From assembly GCA_964247055.1 (NCBI GenBank), contig OZ176054.1:8494001-8558000 (forward strand): 64,000 nt of DNA, written 5' to 3'. The position numbers and the translations under genes are program-made. The DNA is from Paragordius varius (lineage: Eukaryota > Nematomorpha). Of the stretch, positions 35,631 to 49,700 are shown piece by piece (position 1 is the first letter of the stretch; every line of letters starts with the position of its first letter). Below the pieces are notes generated by a model. That model made no database searches and was not told the DNA's origin. It saw nothing but the letters and a program-made list of their open reading frames with translations.

Positions 35631-38600
35631 ATGGATTTTACGAAATTTTTTTATAGTTGCAAAATTGGCGATTTAAACAAAGTTAAGTATAAGCCATCAT
35701 ATCATTTTAAGGTACTTGGTCGAACAAAAGGAAATTGATATAAATATAAAAGACAATTTTGACAGCACACCTTTGTATAATAATTCTTAATTTTAGATAT
35801 TATGCCTGTTTATGCGGACATTATGATATTGTCAAATACCTATTAAATAACGGTTTGATGTTTTTAGATATTTGTAGGCGCAAAATGTGATATTAACACT
35901 TTTCAGGGTGAACGTTGCCTATACGGGGCACTTTCTAACAGTATTAGAGATTTGCTCCGAAACTACAAGGTTGTTACTAAACATGTTATAAAACGTGATC
36001 CCTACCAAGAATTTTTAAGAAAGTATAAATTTATCCCTTAAATATGAGAATTTTCGAGAAATCATTGTCGTTCGATGCTCTTTTAGTTTTGTCTTATTCG
36101 ATTGCATCATCCCTTGATGAGGACCATGAAAATAAATTGGAATTGGAGAATAAAATGTCAGAGTTTCTTAAAATACATAAATGCATACTGGCATCTAGAT
36201 CGCAATATTTCTACACTCTTTTCCACAAGTTTAAGCACACGTATTTGGAATCATGTGAAATCGATCATCCATGCGACTATAAATTGTCCTCTAAATTATC
36301 GCAAAAACGTCACAACGTCCCATGCTATAATCTACCCTTAAATGTAACATATTTTATTAGTTTCTTATGTAACTATTATAGAAAAGCGTTTGGGCAAATC
36401 AAATATTTTCTGAAAATGATGGGAAAATATTGTTTTACATTTTATGCAAAAAAGGGAGAAAAACAATTAATGTTACTAATATGTTGATAGGATGGTAAAA
36501 ATTGTAAATATGAGCTATTCTTAGAAACAAATATATTTTTAATCTGAAAACATTTTATTACATATCTTAAGCTCAATTTAAAACTTTGTATAAAAACTTT
36601 CGCCGATTGACTCAAAGCGACCCTTAACAAAAAGAAGCTCTATTGCTCAGATTTTACATATAACCACTAATTTAATATCTATCATTGTGTATAATGCATA
36701 TTTAATAATTAATGTATTATTATTGTTCTAATTTCCTTAAAAATATGAGGTTTATAAATGTCCTTAATAAGGAAAAAATCAGGCGTGGTCAGGAGTTAAT
36801 TTTTATTTTTAGTTTACTCTTTGAATAACTCCACCCCATACCTGTGAGCGAAAATTTAAGATTTTCAATTGCTTTTTTTCTTTCCCAAATCACGATGTAT
36901 AATTAATATAATACTCTTTTGGAATTTTAAAGGTTTTTTTCTGTTTAAATATATGTATATATTAACTTGCATAAATTAAACGTGAATCGAGGTTTCCCTT
37001 AAAGATTAATGAAAACATTTTATTTTGCGCATATCCAAACTCAATGAAGTATAGTTTACAATTCGGAAATTTAGATATTTAGTAGAGTTTCGGTTTGATT
37101 ATTAAAACTTAGCCATTGTTAAGAAATAACCGAAAATAGATTTATTCGTATTTTAATTTTTTAAATATTTATTGTTAACCTAAAATGGATCTTTATTGGT
37201 ATTATCGCATAGTGGTCTGACCGACTATTATTTTTAATTGGTTAACTACTCAAGCGCTTTAAAATGTTAGCAAAAACTCACACGTTTCAACAGTTATATT
37301 ATCCGTTTAATATAAATTTTTAAAAAGTTCTGCTATAGTTTTTTATGAAACTTATTCTCCACCTAAATAATTAGCATATTGTTTTAAATTCTATAATATT
37401 GCATTCATTTGATGATTAAAAATATCAATTGCTTTTAATACATATATTTTAATTCATTTTTGTTTTTAGCTAAACAAATCATTGGTGAAATGTATTCTTC
37501 AATACTTTTACACAGGTAATGAAAATTATTAAATTTATTTTGGCTCCTCTTAATTTTACTTTATTGTTTAATAAATTCAAAATTAGTTGATATTTTTACT
37601 TATTTTACCCACCTTTAACAGGAACAATGGAATTCAATATAAATGATTACGATTTGATTTTGGCGTTATGTCAAAAATTTCACTTAACATATTTGGAGAA
37701 ACAGTTATGTCTTAAAAAACACAACATTGTTAAACGGCAAGAAAACGGTATATTTTATTATACGATATTAATATATTTTTTACAGTATTAAACGTATTAG
37801 GCGTGAAATCTAAAATAAGGTCCATTTTCGTAAAGCGTTATTAGCTTAAAAAATATTAAAAACTGCTGCATGATAAAGCTTTAATTTATTTGTACCATAT
37901 TTTTTAACCCTAATTATGTAAGATATATGTAATAAATGGCGACAGTTAGTTTATAATTCATCATTCTACATAAATTTAGACTTTTAAATATTGTATTATT
38001 TCCTTACATTTTTATCTTTTACCATATGTATATTATATTATATACCGTTTGGTCCTTTAAACAATTTTATAACCTCTATGCAAATATGATTTTTGTAATA
38101 TAACTTGTATATTTTTTTGTGATTTTAATAGATACTCAATTCAAAAATACTCCCTATGCCCGAAACAGGAAACGCAATACAAATAATTGTCATCCAACAT
38201 ATATTTCTATTTCGGGAGACTCTGAAATACTGAAACTCAAATCGGATTTAGGTGTGCTTTGTTCTTCGGTACGTTTAATCTGATTAATTACGATTTTTAT
38301 TATTATTAGTAGTAGAGATAGTTAAAAGCATAAAATTTAGTCATTTTATATATGTATGGGTAGATATATTTTTTTTGCATCTTATTAAGAGAATAATACT
38401 TTAGTAGCAAATTGAATTATTTTTTGTTTCAAACAACTATTGGGAACCACATAATGAATGATTTCATATGTGCCAGAAAATAATTTTTAATATAGTTATT
38501 TTATTTAATTTTATTTAGAGTTCAATGGCTAAAAAATATTTCAGTGACGTTGCATTCAAAGTGGATGATGTATATTTCTACTGTCACAAGGTCATATTTT

Positions 38601-41600
38601 TTTATATTTATTTGCTATTATCTCTTTTTAAATTTATATATGTATTTTTATTAATCTGTGTTTATGGATAATTTAACCTGACATCTGGTTTTTATACATA
38701 TTTTTTTATTATAAGGTTTGACTAACTAATTACAATACAAAATATTGAAATTATCTGTTTGAAATCTATCCTATATTTAGAATGTCTTAAACAAGCTAGC
38801 TAAAAATATAAATAACCAAAAATAATGAGGATAAGTTTTCTTAAATTTGGATACCCATAACAATTTTAATTTTAAATCTTAATTTATTATTTAGTTATTC
38901 TTTATCAATCGAAGCGAATACTTCCGTGCCCTTCTGATGGATCCATTTAAGGAAATATCATCTAACCTTCAAAGCCCTAATAATGAAATTACCAATAATG
39001 TTTTATCACAATCACCGTCCATGGAAAATAATATACCTGTGATAGAACTTAGAGATTTGAATGCTCAAACCTTCAAATATTGCATGAGATACATTTATCA
39101 AGATAGTTCAAATGTAATAGATAACATTTATTTTTAATAATTTTTTTAGGGTAATAGAAATTGGTTTGTAAATATCGGTTTTCCTAATCAGGACGTAACT
39201 ATATATTTTTATATAAAGATTTACTTGTGTTAATCTCATTTCATCTTTTTATGATTTATATCATTTATTTTCGTCGCCCAAACTTTCAATCATATTTTTT
39301 ATAATAAATTTTGAATAAACATAAACAAAGCTCGCTTATATAACTTTAATTTTTTTGTTTGTATTTATTAGTTTTTTCGTTTTGTTAATTATTAGGAAGG
39401 TTAATTTTTTGGATATAGGTATTATCCTAAACGTACATCTTATTAATCGAAGGAAATAATCAATTAAAAAGTGTGTTAAAAATTAAATATGGTGAAAATT
39501 AGATTGACGCCGAACATGTCTTTGATGTCTTACAGGCTGCCGATAAATTTTTACTGCCAGGATTAAAACGAAAATGTTCAGCAATCATCGCTAGTCATTT
39601 GGATTTAGATAACGTTATAACTGTGTTCCATGCCTCTAGACTCTATGACCTGCCCCAACTCGAAGATGCATGTGCCAAGTTTATTGCACAAAATTTGAAT
39701 GAGGTTACATTATATCTTTAATTATTTTTTTTATTACATTATAACACTAGACAACAAATTTTAACTTTTTAAAACTGCCATTCTTGTAAATTTAAAATTT
39801 ATTTCATTAAAGTACATAATTAGTATATCTAAAAAGAAAATTGGTCTAGAATGCAAGAATTTTTTTATATCAGAGTTTATCGATAATTTTTGGCCCCGAT
39901 TTAACATTAAACTCGAAATTTCGAAATTAAAAGTTTTAGATATGAAGCCATGTATTTTATATCATTCAAAAGAGCGCAAAAAACTGCATCTTTTAAATGG
40001 TAGTAAGTCATTTAAATCAATCGGATGTAAAAGTTATTTGGATTTAAATGGTCGAAATTTTTCCTTAAATAAGTGAAGAATTTTCACAGACAAACTAATT
40101 TGAAAATCATATAAATTATTTTAATATAATTATTAGGGTTATATTAGTATTTAATAAAAAAATGTTTGAAAAAGCTTTTGGTTTGCTTTTTTAATAAAAA
40201 TAATTATTATCATAAATATTTTACCTAGTGGATACTAAAATGCATAGTTATAACTGTAAATTTATTACATAATGGCTATAAAAGGTCAAAAATACCTTAA
40301 ACTTTGTTTTTATCTTTAAATTTTCGAAATTATCAGCCTCGTAAAGAAAATAAATTAATATTGATGAGATGGTAATTTTTAAATAACAAAAAACTTAAAA
40401 ATGGCTGTTTTGAGTGACATAAAAGCAATAAAAAATGCAATCAAAAAAACTTTGTGTTATCTTTTTTGGACACTCATTACCATCATAATAAAGTTTGAAC
40501 TATTTTCATCCATTAGTTTTAAAAATATAATAATTAAAAAAAATGCTCTCTCTTCGCGCGTTTGTCGCTCTTTGTGTCCAATATTAACTGTCGATGTAAT
40601 ACATATTAGTAAGCATTTTATAGAGTTTTTATTACTCTTTTTCGAATTATATATTACAAATGGGCATTACTTGTATATTTTCAAAGAAAAACATTTTTTA
40701 GTAATATTTTGATAAAGAGGGCGCATAATCAAAAAAATCATATACAAAATTCTTCCATCGTGTTATAATTTTTATTTCAGATTTACTGTCAAAATGATAG
40801 TAAATATCAGAAAATGCAAAAAACTCGAGTGGCAGAAAAATTTGTTGTCCAGTGTAATTTGATTATCTTATAATAATAACATAAATAATTTTAGGGGTGT
40901 TCGTTTTTTAGTCATATTTTATTTATGCTTTCGCATAACATCAGTTTAAGTAGTGAAAATTTCCAAACCTATACGTAAAATTCTTTCTGAGAGAAGGAGA
41001 CCACATTTTTTACTCAAAAAACTCGGCGGGCCGCATTGAAATATTAAACATAAATATTTATTTATTGGATTGAAAGATAAGAATGTAAAATGCAAACTTT
41101 AACAATTTTTTCTTGTTTGTTGCCAATTGGATAGGACTTATTAAGAAAATTTGTTTCAGAAATATCAATTTTATTTAGATTTTCTGAGAATATTTTTGAA
41201 AATTACGGTCCCCAAAGTTTTGCGGGTCGCACAAATAATATCTTTAGGAGCCGCGTAATGGACACCCCTAATATAGAGTATTCGAAAAAATATTGCGTAT
41301 CATATTAATTGAGTATACACGTTTTATTAACAGCAATATCCAAATAACAAAATTTTTAACTGGTAGTATTTTCGCATACAATCTGCAATACGTCCTTAAT
41401 CTATTAACTGATCAAATGAAAAGATTATAATTCTCAATTTCATCCCAAATATCTATACTGTAATATAAATTCTTAAAAGTCACGCCTCAAGTTACCCTAA
41501 ACTCTATTGTAAAAAATTGTGATTCAAATAACATTATTTATAACATTTGTGATTAAAAAATAAAATATACCTTCTATTTAAAATGGAATTTATAGATATT

Positions 41601-41986
41601 TTTGTCACCGTTTTTTTATTCGAAACCCTTTTAACAATACCGGCTCCAATATCTCGCATTTTCATAAAACCCTAACAACCTGAACAAATCATACTTATGA
41701 TTACATTTTATATTATAAGAGGTTTGTTCTGTTTTTCATTATAATGTTACTCAATACCATAATCACATTATGCATTTAGATTGTAGATAAACCCGAATTT
41801 CTAGAGGCCGTAAAACAAGATGCAATAAATATTGTACAAAGGCAAGAAACGGATACAATATCTATCGTCGATGATATCCGTTTTCACCTTACCAATGATG
41901 TTCAAACCTTTGAAACTATGCGTCAAGCTAATGAAAAACTAACCCTGTTAGATAATATGTTAGAAAAAATGGGATTTGAGGCTTAA
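35631..41986 (+). CDS. ABTB1: Ankyrin repeat and BTB/POZ domain-containing protein 1, 540 aa
   Basis: ABTB1 is an ankyrin plus double-BTB protein, probably a CUL3 adaptor. Twelve exons close in frame: 35631-35686, 35712-35774, 35797-35852, 35878-36022, 36049-36343, 37470-37515, 37622-37747, 38132-38268, 38519-38590, 38895-39113, 39503-39703, 41780-41986. The N-terminal ankyrins are nearly diagnostic: DFTKFFYSCKIGDLNKVKYL, NFDSTPLYYACLCGHYDIV and FQGERCLYGALSNSIRDLL. BTB1 includes FLKIHKCILASRSQYF and KCILQYFYTGTMEFN. BTB2 includes YFSDVAFKVDDVYFYCHKLF, NRSEYFRALL and ADKFLLPGLKRKCS. The C-terminal BACK-like part has VQRQETDTISIVDDIRFHL. Human ABTB1 has 478 aa; the excess is in both BTB inserts. 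Introns 1-4 are 25, 22, 25 and 26 nt; later ones are 106-2076 nt. The donor of exon 5 is the least certain site. Confidence 0.93.
40892..41270. mobile_element. hAT-like non-autonomous element in ABTB1 intron 11
   Basis: The ends TAGGGGTGTTCG and, inverted, TAGGGGTGTCCATTACGCGG form a terminal inverted repeat. Subterminal CGGCGGGCCGCATTG and GCGGGTCGC are GC-rich in the manner of hAT elements whose ends read CAGGGGTGTYCAAC. No clear 8-bp duplication is left. There is no transposase frame. Confidence 0.6.
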
Positions 41987-44900
41987 CAATATCGTGAATA
42001 GAAACACTCATTATTATTTGGGTTTATTCGACAATGTGTTGTTCATCCCTCTATTCATTGTATATATAATTTATACTGACAAAATCAAATATTAATTAGA
42101 TATTTATCATGGTAATAGTTGCTTCAATAAATTTAATGATTATTAATTGTAAACCAAATTTTAACCTTATATATACTATTTTATATTTGGATGTTAGGTC
42201 ACATTCGAAAAAATGCAAATACCCCAAAATTTATAATAAATTAATTATTAATGTTATATTTGAATCTCTTGGTTATAAATATACCAAATGTTTTTAACAC
42301 ATTAGGAAGAAAATTAAAAAATATCGTCAAATTTTGCGTGAAAACTCATAGTAATGACTATATTTAATTTTTTTACAGAAATTTTATTATACCCTAAATG
42401 TAGAATTCACTAAGTTAAACAAATTGAAATTTTTTAAATCAAAATTAAATAAATTAAGATATTTTTCCAAATTACACTTTCATAGATTTTTTTAGGGCAA
42501 CAAATATTATTATACAATGTATATTTTTACACAAGCATGTAGATTGCAGCTTTTTTTGGAATGAAAACAGGTATTAGTTTATTACATGAAATATTCAACT
42601 ATTTTAATTTTAATAATTTTCTGCACCATTTTTACTATTTGAGATGAAATTAATAAAATACTAACACTTAATATCATAAATTAATAAATGGGATATTTTG
42701 ACCTCGGATTATTTTTAGATTTAAAATGCTTATTTCTGTTAAAATATAATAAATACATATCAATGTTTTTTGTATCTTCTATAAAATTTTACATGGCTCC
42801 TAATAATGTAAACAACTGAATTTTAGGTTTATGGAATATACTATATTTAAATGTTTCAGCAATCCGATCAGGTTGAAAACCTTTAACGTTATTGATTCGA
42901 ATATGAAAGAAGAGATATGGACATAATATGATGTTTTTCAAAAAAATAATAGATAAAAGCAAAAAATTGTATTTTTAGAAATAAACTGACTTTTACAATA
43001 ATTGTTGGCTATTTTAATTTTTTTCTAACATTTAAAGTTTCTACAATTATCTAAGGCGGAAATATAAGTTTGGGAGATGATTAAAACTTATGATTTTTTA
43101 TATTTCTGGGACAGCGAAACCCATTTTTATAGAACCGAAAAATCCTTCTTTAAAACCATTACATTAGAGATTCGGGATCGTTTTACTGGCAATCCCAAAA
43201 TTCTCTTTTTATTTTATTTTTAACACTTCGATTCAAATTGGGGTATCTAAATACCCCATACTAAAATTGATTTAGATTTTTAAAAAACTACTGAAGGAAA
43301 CTGTCCCAATTTAAATTTATGCTTATTAATAAAAATTATATAAATATGCCAAAATATCTATATAAAATTTTGTTTTTTAAAAAAAGTTCCATGTCAAACT
43401 ACTTCGACGCCATTTTTATTTTAAAAATTTTTTGAAAAATATCGTCTACATTTAATTTTTAAGGGTTAAATTAAAGCTAATTTTTTATTTAAATTACAAC
43501 TAACATTGATAAAAATAGAGAAAATGGTTTATTTTGTATTATTATTCAATGAAGCCAATGCACACATGTTACGTTGACTAAATTGGGTTTTACATTAAAT
43601 TTAGTAATACCAAGTTATTTTGAATAAAGTTTTTTATATATTTCCGTTTATTAATGTTATATAAGTGCAAAATCTTGCCAAGGTTTTGATTCCTTCCATA
43701 TTTTTTAAAGAATTTAATTTTAAACAGGTCTAGGGTATTTAACTACCCCAATTTGAATCGAAGGACTAAAATGAATGTGTTGTATCCAAGTGTGAAAGTC
43801 GACAAACATTAGTGGTAATCGAAAATTTATGTTTAAATAATTCGATTATTGCTAAATTTGATAATTCTAATTGAAATGAGCATCTTTTAAGGACGCATTA
43901 TAAAAAGATGGATTATGTGAAAAAATGGTGAGCCACTACTGTTGAAATTTTATTTAACGAAATATATTATAAAATAGTTCTCTTAAAAATTATTAAACAA
44001 TTTTATAGCTTAATTTTATACAGTTTAAATGGTATCGCAGTATTAAAGATTTAAAAAATGTCATCTAAATGTGTGGATGAATAACAGGATTTCTCGGTCT
44101 CAATTTAAATAATAACCTTATATAATTTTATGCTCATTATTTTATTACCTAACAAAAATATCAGTTTTGTTTTTATATTTTTGTTTATCCATAATTTTCG
44201 CCTTTTGCACAATTTTGAGTCTTAGTTAACTAGGTACCCTAAAAATAAAAATTTTGCCACACTCCCTCTAGTTATAAGCCATCTTCTAAAAAAATTATCC
44301 ATTATTATTTGTTAGCTTTAATCTTAAGTTCAGTTTGAGGTATTGTTTATCCCCTTTTTTTCATTGCTGCATCTAATATTTAACTTTTGGGATAGTGTTG
44401 TACTCCAAAGCGATCAATAGGAGTATGTAAAATCAATTAGCTTTGGCTGAATACATAAAAACATTTTTATCACTTGATTATTAAATAATGCTAATATCAT
44501 CTCAAAATTTTCACCTTAATTTTTAATCGCTAATGATACAAAAGACATTAAATGTATGTTATGGTTTGGAATGTAAATAATTATTTTCAGATTTTTCAAA
44601 TTGTACTTAGTAACAATTTTTATTTCTATTAATTTTCAGATGTTTGTAAGGTTTAAAAAGATGATTGACTCCAAATAATTAGCGGTAATATACAATGCGT
44701 CCCGAATCGGACAGGGAAAATATCCTGATGAAAGATATATATGGTGATGGTAAAATGTATCAGGATTATCATGGTACATTTGGGTGTGGTTAGAAGTAAT
44801 ACAAGTGAGTAATTAACACTTTTATAGTAACTGCTCCATATTGGAGAATGGAAAATTTGGGCACATTTGTTAAACAAATTTTTTTTAGTGAAAAAATACT

Positions 44901-45879
44901 TTATCCCAAAAATGATCACTAGAAATAAAAGATATTTTAAATTAAATTATGTGGGCTCCCAAATTCTTAAAGTTAGCTCTTTAAAAATGGGGTTGTACTG
45001 TTAAAGTAAACGCAAAAATTCCAAAATTGCGGAATAAAAACTTTATATGATAATTGATATCAAAAAAGGTATAATGCGCACTTTTTTAAATTTTGAAGTG
45101 TACTTCATTCTGTTTGAGGCATGATGTAAACACTTTACGAAAGATAAGATATGAAGTGCTTTTTCTACATTATTTGATTTGACTCTTAATTTGGTAAAAA
45201 TATTTAAAAAGGTTTGTCTATGATTTTGGTGTATTTTCGTAAAACATTTTCTATTTAACATAAATTTGATGGCCAAAGATTTTTGCCATTTTCTAATATG
45301 TACTATTTAGCGCTTAGAGCAAAAGTTTGAAAAACTTTCTCTATTATGTAAGGGCTAAAATCAAAAGCACCATCATAATCCTGATACATTTTCATCATGG
45401 AGACTGATATTATAAAATTTTTTCTGCTTAGTATAATAAAACTGAGCTAAAACAGCTTTAAAAATAGGTTTTTGCAGGAAGCCTTGTTAACAAAGCTTCC
45501 CAAAATCTGATCGTCTTCAATAAATAAATTGGAATATCGTTAAAATTTTGCATTCACATTTTAATTTAGTTAATACTATATCTTAATAATTAATATATAT
45601 GTTGTAAAACAAAAAGCATTTAATAACTCAGTATATGCTGCACACCGGAAGGTTAACTAAATACATATCTTATATAAATAATCTAATTCAAAACGAAATT
45701 GTTAATATATACGGATACCTGTTAATTATTTCAGTTATGTCACAAATATGTATTACATAAATATGTATAATAAAAGTTAAATTCATTATTTAAAATTATG
45801 ATCTCATTAATATATTTATTATATTTACCATTTTTACTTCTGCTTCTGCAATTTATGGTTAGTTCCGCATGCACAATCC
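41987..45879. other. Intergenic region between ABTB1 and MRPL51
   Basis: No gene is supported. It holds the second MITE copy at 43223-43794. A phrase AAAATGTATCAGGATTAT near 44752 is repeated in inverted orientation near 45380, which suggests the eroded ends of another element of about 600 bases. Confidence 0.5.
43223..43794. mobile_element. MITE-like element, copy 2 (inverted relative to copy 1)
   Basis: The left end ACACTTCGATTCAAATTGGG and the right end, read inverted, ACACTTGGATACAACACATT match the ends of the copy at 13022-13577. The interior phrases GCCATTTTTATTTTA (inverted in copy 1 as AAAATAAAAATGGCG) and AAAATCTTGCCAAGGTTTTG correspond as well. It has no coding frame. Confidence 0.68.
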
Positions 45880-46467
45880 ATGCCCAACGCTTTAGCAAAA
45901 ATATTTAAAAGATTTTGCTCTACCAATTTTACTTGGAATAAAAATCATCTAAATACTCCTACAAGCTCATCATGGAGAGAAAATCCTAATCGCAATATAC
46001 AACCCATCAAACGTGGAGAAAAATACTACCCTGCTAGAACTTTGAAAGTTTATCCCTACGATAGAAGACGCGGTTACAAAATTAATTGGTTCAATGGTGG
46101 ATATTTACCAAGAGTACCGACTAACGCTGCAAATGCTACACCTTTACCACCCTATAAACCAAATGACGCCTGGACCCCTGAAAAAGTTTATATGGGTCGA
46201 AATGATTACATAGATATACTTGGCGATACTGATATTCAACACGTAGATTTAGTCGATAAGGGTCCATACTGGGTTCGAGGAGTCCCCCGAAAATGGAATG
46301 AGTTACAATGGCTCATTCGGAAGGATAGATTTGTAGGGGATTCATTGGCATCTGAAGCGCCTGAACGATACAGATTAATGCAGACACGCATGAAATTTTT
46401 ATACAATTATTACAATGTTAAGTTAGCGGGTAGGGAAGGGAAATATAAACGAAGATACAAAGGTTAA
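45880..46467 (+). CDS. MRPL51: Mitochondrial large-subunit ribosomal protein L51 (mL51), intronless
   Basis: This nuclear-encoded mitoribosome protein is 195 aa in one exon. The conserved core is in the C-terminal half: VYMGRNDYIDILGD, DKGPYWVRGVPRKWNELQWL, IRKDRFVGDSLASE and RMKFLYNYYNVKLAGREGKY. It aligns with the vertebrate GVYDNIGILG...GPIWLRGWKGNELQ...RKRKMVG...RIRYLYKHFN pattern. The N-terminus (MPNALAKIFKRFCSTNFTW) is basic and hydroxylated as a mitochondrial presequence should be. An extra segment of about 60 residues (RRGYKINWFNGGYLPRVP) lies before the core, so the protein is longer than human MRPL51 (128 aa). The gene converges on RPN1, with 260 bases between the stop codons. Confidence 0.9.
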   Translation: MPNALAKIFKRFCSTNFTWNKNHLNTPTSSSWRENPNRNIQPIKRGEKYYPARTLKVYPYDRRRGYKINWFNGGYLPRVPTNAANATPLPPYKPNDAWTPEKVYMGRNDYIDILGDTDIQHVDLVDKGPYWVRGVPRKWNELQWLIRKDRFVGDSLASEAPERYRLMQTRMKFLYNYYNVKLAGREGKYKRRYKG

Positions 46468-46539
46468 TGTAATCACATATACAATACATTATAATTTATT
46501 ATTGAATGTTTATAACACAAAATTTTTGATACCCATTTA

Positions 46540-46545
46540 AATAAA
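46540..46545 (+). promoter_or_regulatory. Probable poly(A) signal of MRPL51
   Basis: AATAAA lies about 70 bases after the MRPL51 stop codon, in the short gap before the convergent RPN1 gene. Confidence 0.45.
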
Positions 46546-46727
46546 ATCAAAATATATCAATATTACATCTCTAAATATAAAGCGATTAGTTTTCTTATAA
46601 AAAACCATCACAAATAAAACAAAAATCAAATGTACACAGATTGTTTATATATTTATATCAAGATATGCAAAATATGTTAAATCAATAGTATATTGGATTG
46701 AATTTGTCCATAAAAATGATATAATTA

Positions 46728-49700
46728 TCACAAAAGAGATCGCATTTTTTCCAACAATTCATCCTTTTTTAAGGTGCTAATCTTCTCGGCATCCACATAT
46801 ATTTGTCGCGTCATTTTCCCATTAATTACTTTTTCCACATTACCAATCCAAACACCCATGACTTGTTCTTTCAAATTCTTATCTAAACGCTGAATTTCAT
46901 CCAACTAAAGCCAAAAAATAAAATGTAATTAAAATAAATATAACCGTTTTACATAATCATGTGTATCGTAAAAACGAAAAAACGTAACTAGGAAAGGTTA
47001 ATCCCAATTTTAGAATTCCATTTTACATGTATTTTACCGTAATCATTATATGCTATCCAATTACTTTTTGCACCGATTATTGGGAAAGGTTTAAGAAGTA
47101 AATGATAAAAAACATGTTTTAAAATAATTGATTTAAAATTATTATAAATTTTTGAAAATTAATGAAAAAAATCATACCCTAAATTTGATAGTTTTTGGTT
47201 TTTTTTTAATTATTTTAAGCCCAATTTAGGGTGAAATTTCTTTTAAATAATCCTAAAATTCCAATTAAAATGCAATTATTTATGAGAAAGCATTTTTGCG
47301 TACCGAAAAATGCGTGCATTCCTGCCCTATATACTTCCCTAGTAAGTATAATATGTCTTTGATATTTTTATTTTGTGTCCTATACGACTACAACTATTTT
47401 TTAACCTGTATAAGAATATATTGCCAAATTTTATACCTTATCAAACGAATCATGCGAATCAGGCTTCAGAGCATATTGTAACTCACCTATCTTTTGACTT
47501 ATGCGTTTTAAATCACCTTCAATCTTTTTACGTTCAGAGTTGAATTGATTAACATCTTTGTCCACCTGTTATAATATGTAACAAAAAATATTTATTAATG
47601 ACTATGTATAATTCACCTAAAATTAAAATAAAATCAAGCAAATAAAAAACCTTATATTTGTTAATGGCCTCAACAAAATTTTCATAAACGCATTCACGTT
47701 GCTCCAACAAATCTTTAACTTTGCTCAATTGACCAGAAATGCGTAATTTGGATTCAGAATAGTCATCCTATTTCATAATATTACATATTAAATTTAGATT
47801 TTAATATTAAATTAAAACTATTTAATCTATAAACTTATATTTGGATAAAAATATTATATTAATATTACTTTTGAAATGGAAAAATCCATTCGCACGTAAA
47901 ACATGACAACGAGAAATAGGAGAAGATAAGCTGACACAAGGAGTAAAGGTTCTTGCAACATAAAAACTTTTTGATAGTCATAATAAACCTATAAATATGA
48001 TAAATAATATATATATATTTATATATTATTATAAAATCATATAAAATCTTATATTGTAAAAAACATGGGACCAAAAAACCCTTTGAAATAAGAAATATTG
48101 TTAACTATCATGCCCAAAAATGAAAAAATGACAAAAAAGTCATAAAAATTCGTTTTTTAACATAAACCAGGTAAAAAACGGTCAACTGTATGTAATGAAT
48201 GCAATCAAAAGATAAAATTTTAAAGGCAAGGTGGGGATAAAAACCATCATAAAGATTTTCAATTTTTATTACCGTAAAATCCTTAATGTGTTCATCTACT
48301 AAATTATGTTTTGTTAATTGAAGGACGGGACGTCCAACCGTATCCAAATAAGTGTAATGCCTTTCAAGTGCTTTGTCGCCTTTATGGGCATGCTCATGTT
48401 CTGAACTGTGCTTAGAAACTTCAAATGGGATTTTAACATCCTTGATTCTGTGTTATAACAAAAAAAAATATTTCATAACAAAATGAAAATAAAAGTATAA
48501 CATATATTAAGTAATAACATATATCTCGTGTGATATATTAGAATACAACTCGCCAAAATTTTTGATACTTGCTAGCATCTTTTGTTAATGTCTATCATCA
48601 ATATTATTGACAAAATAAGTTTTAATGTAAACAGAATAAACAAAAATCTTTCTCGTTTAAAACTATTAATCAGGAACGTGTAATAAAAAATGGAATAACT
48701 CTAAAATAAATTTAATATATTTGGAATTTAAATTTTATAGTTTTTAAAACTTATTAAATTAACAATACTAACTTTGATCCTTCAGGGAAGATAACGCGCA
48801 CAATAGCTTTATCGATCAATTGATCGTGATAAATATGATCCACAAACCGTATTTTCAGCTCATAATTGGAACCTAATGGAATAAAAACAATTGATTTAAA
48901 ACATTGGTCAATTTTTCCAAAATGATTAAAGTGAATAGAGGTTTAAAAGTGTGTTGAAAACAAACCTATTTTCCACCATTATTTTTGGCCTATATTATAT
49001 TTTTATATCGTAAAATATAATTTTCACAATAAAATGAGTGGTGAAAATTAAATTTACGATCCTAAATCCTAAATATAATATTACCGCAAATTTAAACAAA
49101 TCTAATAGAATAAACAACTGCAATGTTTAATAAATTGTGATGAAAATGATTTAAAGTTAAACCCATTTTAGGGACCCCTAATTTTAATTCACTCCACCTA
49201 ATATCAATCATCAGAAAATAAAATTGACATTTTCCAATTGTAAAAACATCAGCAATATAGCATATAACCTTTATGTTTCAAGTAAGGGTATGTGGGTAAA
49301 GAGTACCCAATAGTATAGGTCGTATTCCAACCGCCAAACATAGGAAAACGTGGTTTAATGATAACTTCGACGGGTGAACCGTCAAGGTGTGGTAAAACAT
49401 TCGATGTCGAAATGTTTCCAATCTCATCTCGATAGTAAATATTACGAGAATGGGCAGGTAATATGGTCTATAAAAATGTACCAACAATTAATATGTTAAA
49501 GATATATATATATATATATATATACCATTTACAGTTCAAATTCACCCTTGAACAATTCAAATTCACCCTCGAACAATTCAAATTCACCTTTGAACAATTC
49601 AAATTCACCCTCGAACAATTCAAATTCACCCTTAAAATAAATTATGTGTTTTCGAACTAATATAACTCATTATTAATATGAAATATAAGTTTATGGAATA

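Noticed and set aside
47464-47487. A 23-nt mini-intron within RPN1 exon 10 (GTGAGT...AAG)
   Set aside because: Reading through it gives [16 protein letters not shown], which aligns with the family and keeps the phase, so it is coding.
49463-49660. Repetitive 65-aa frame (FKFTLEQ repeats)
   Set aside because: It is produced by the 21-bp minisatellite in an RPN1 intron and overlaps RPN1 exon 5 on the other strand.
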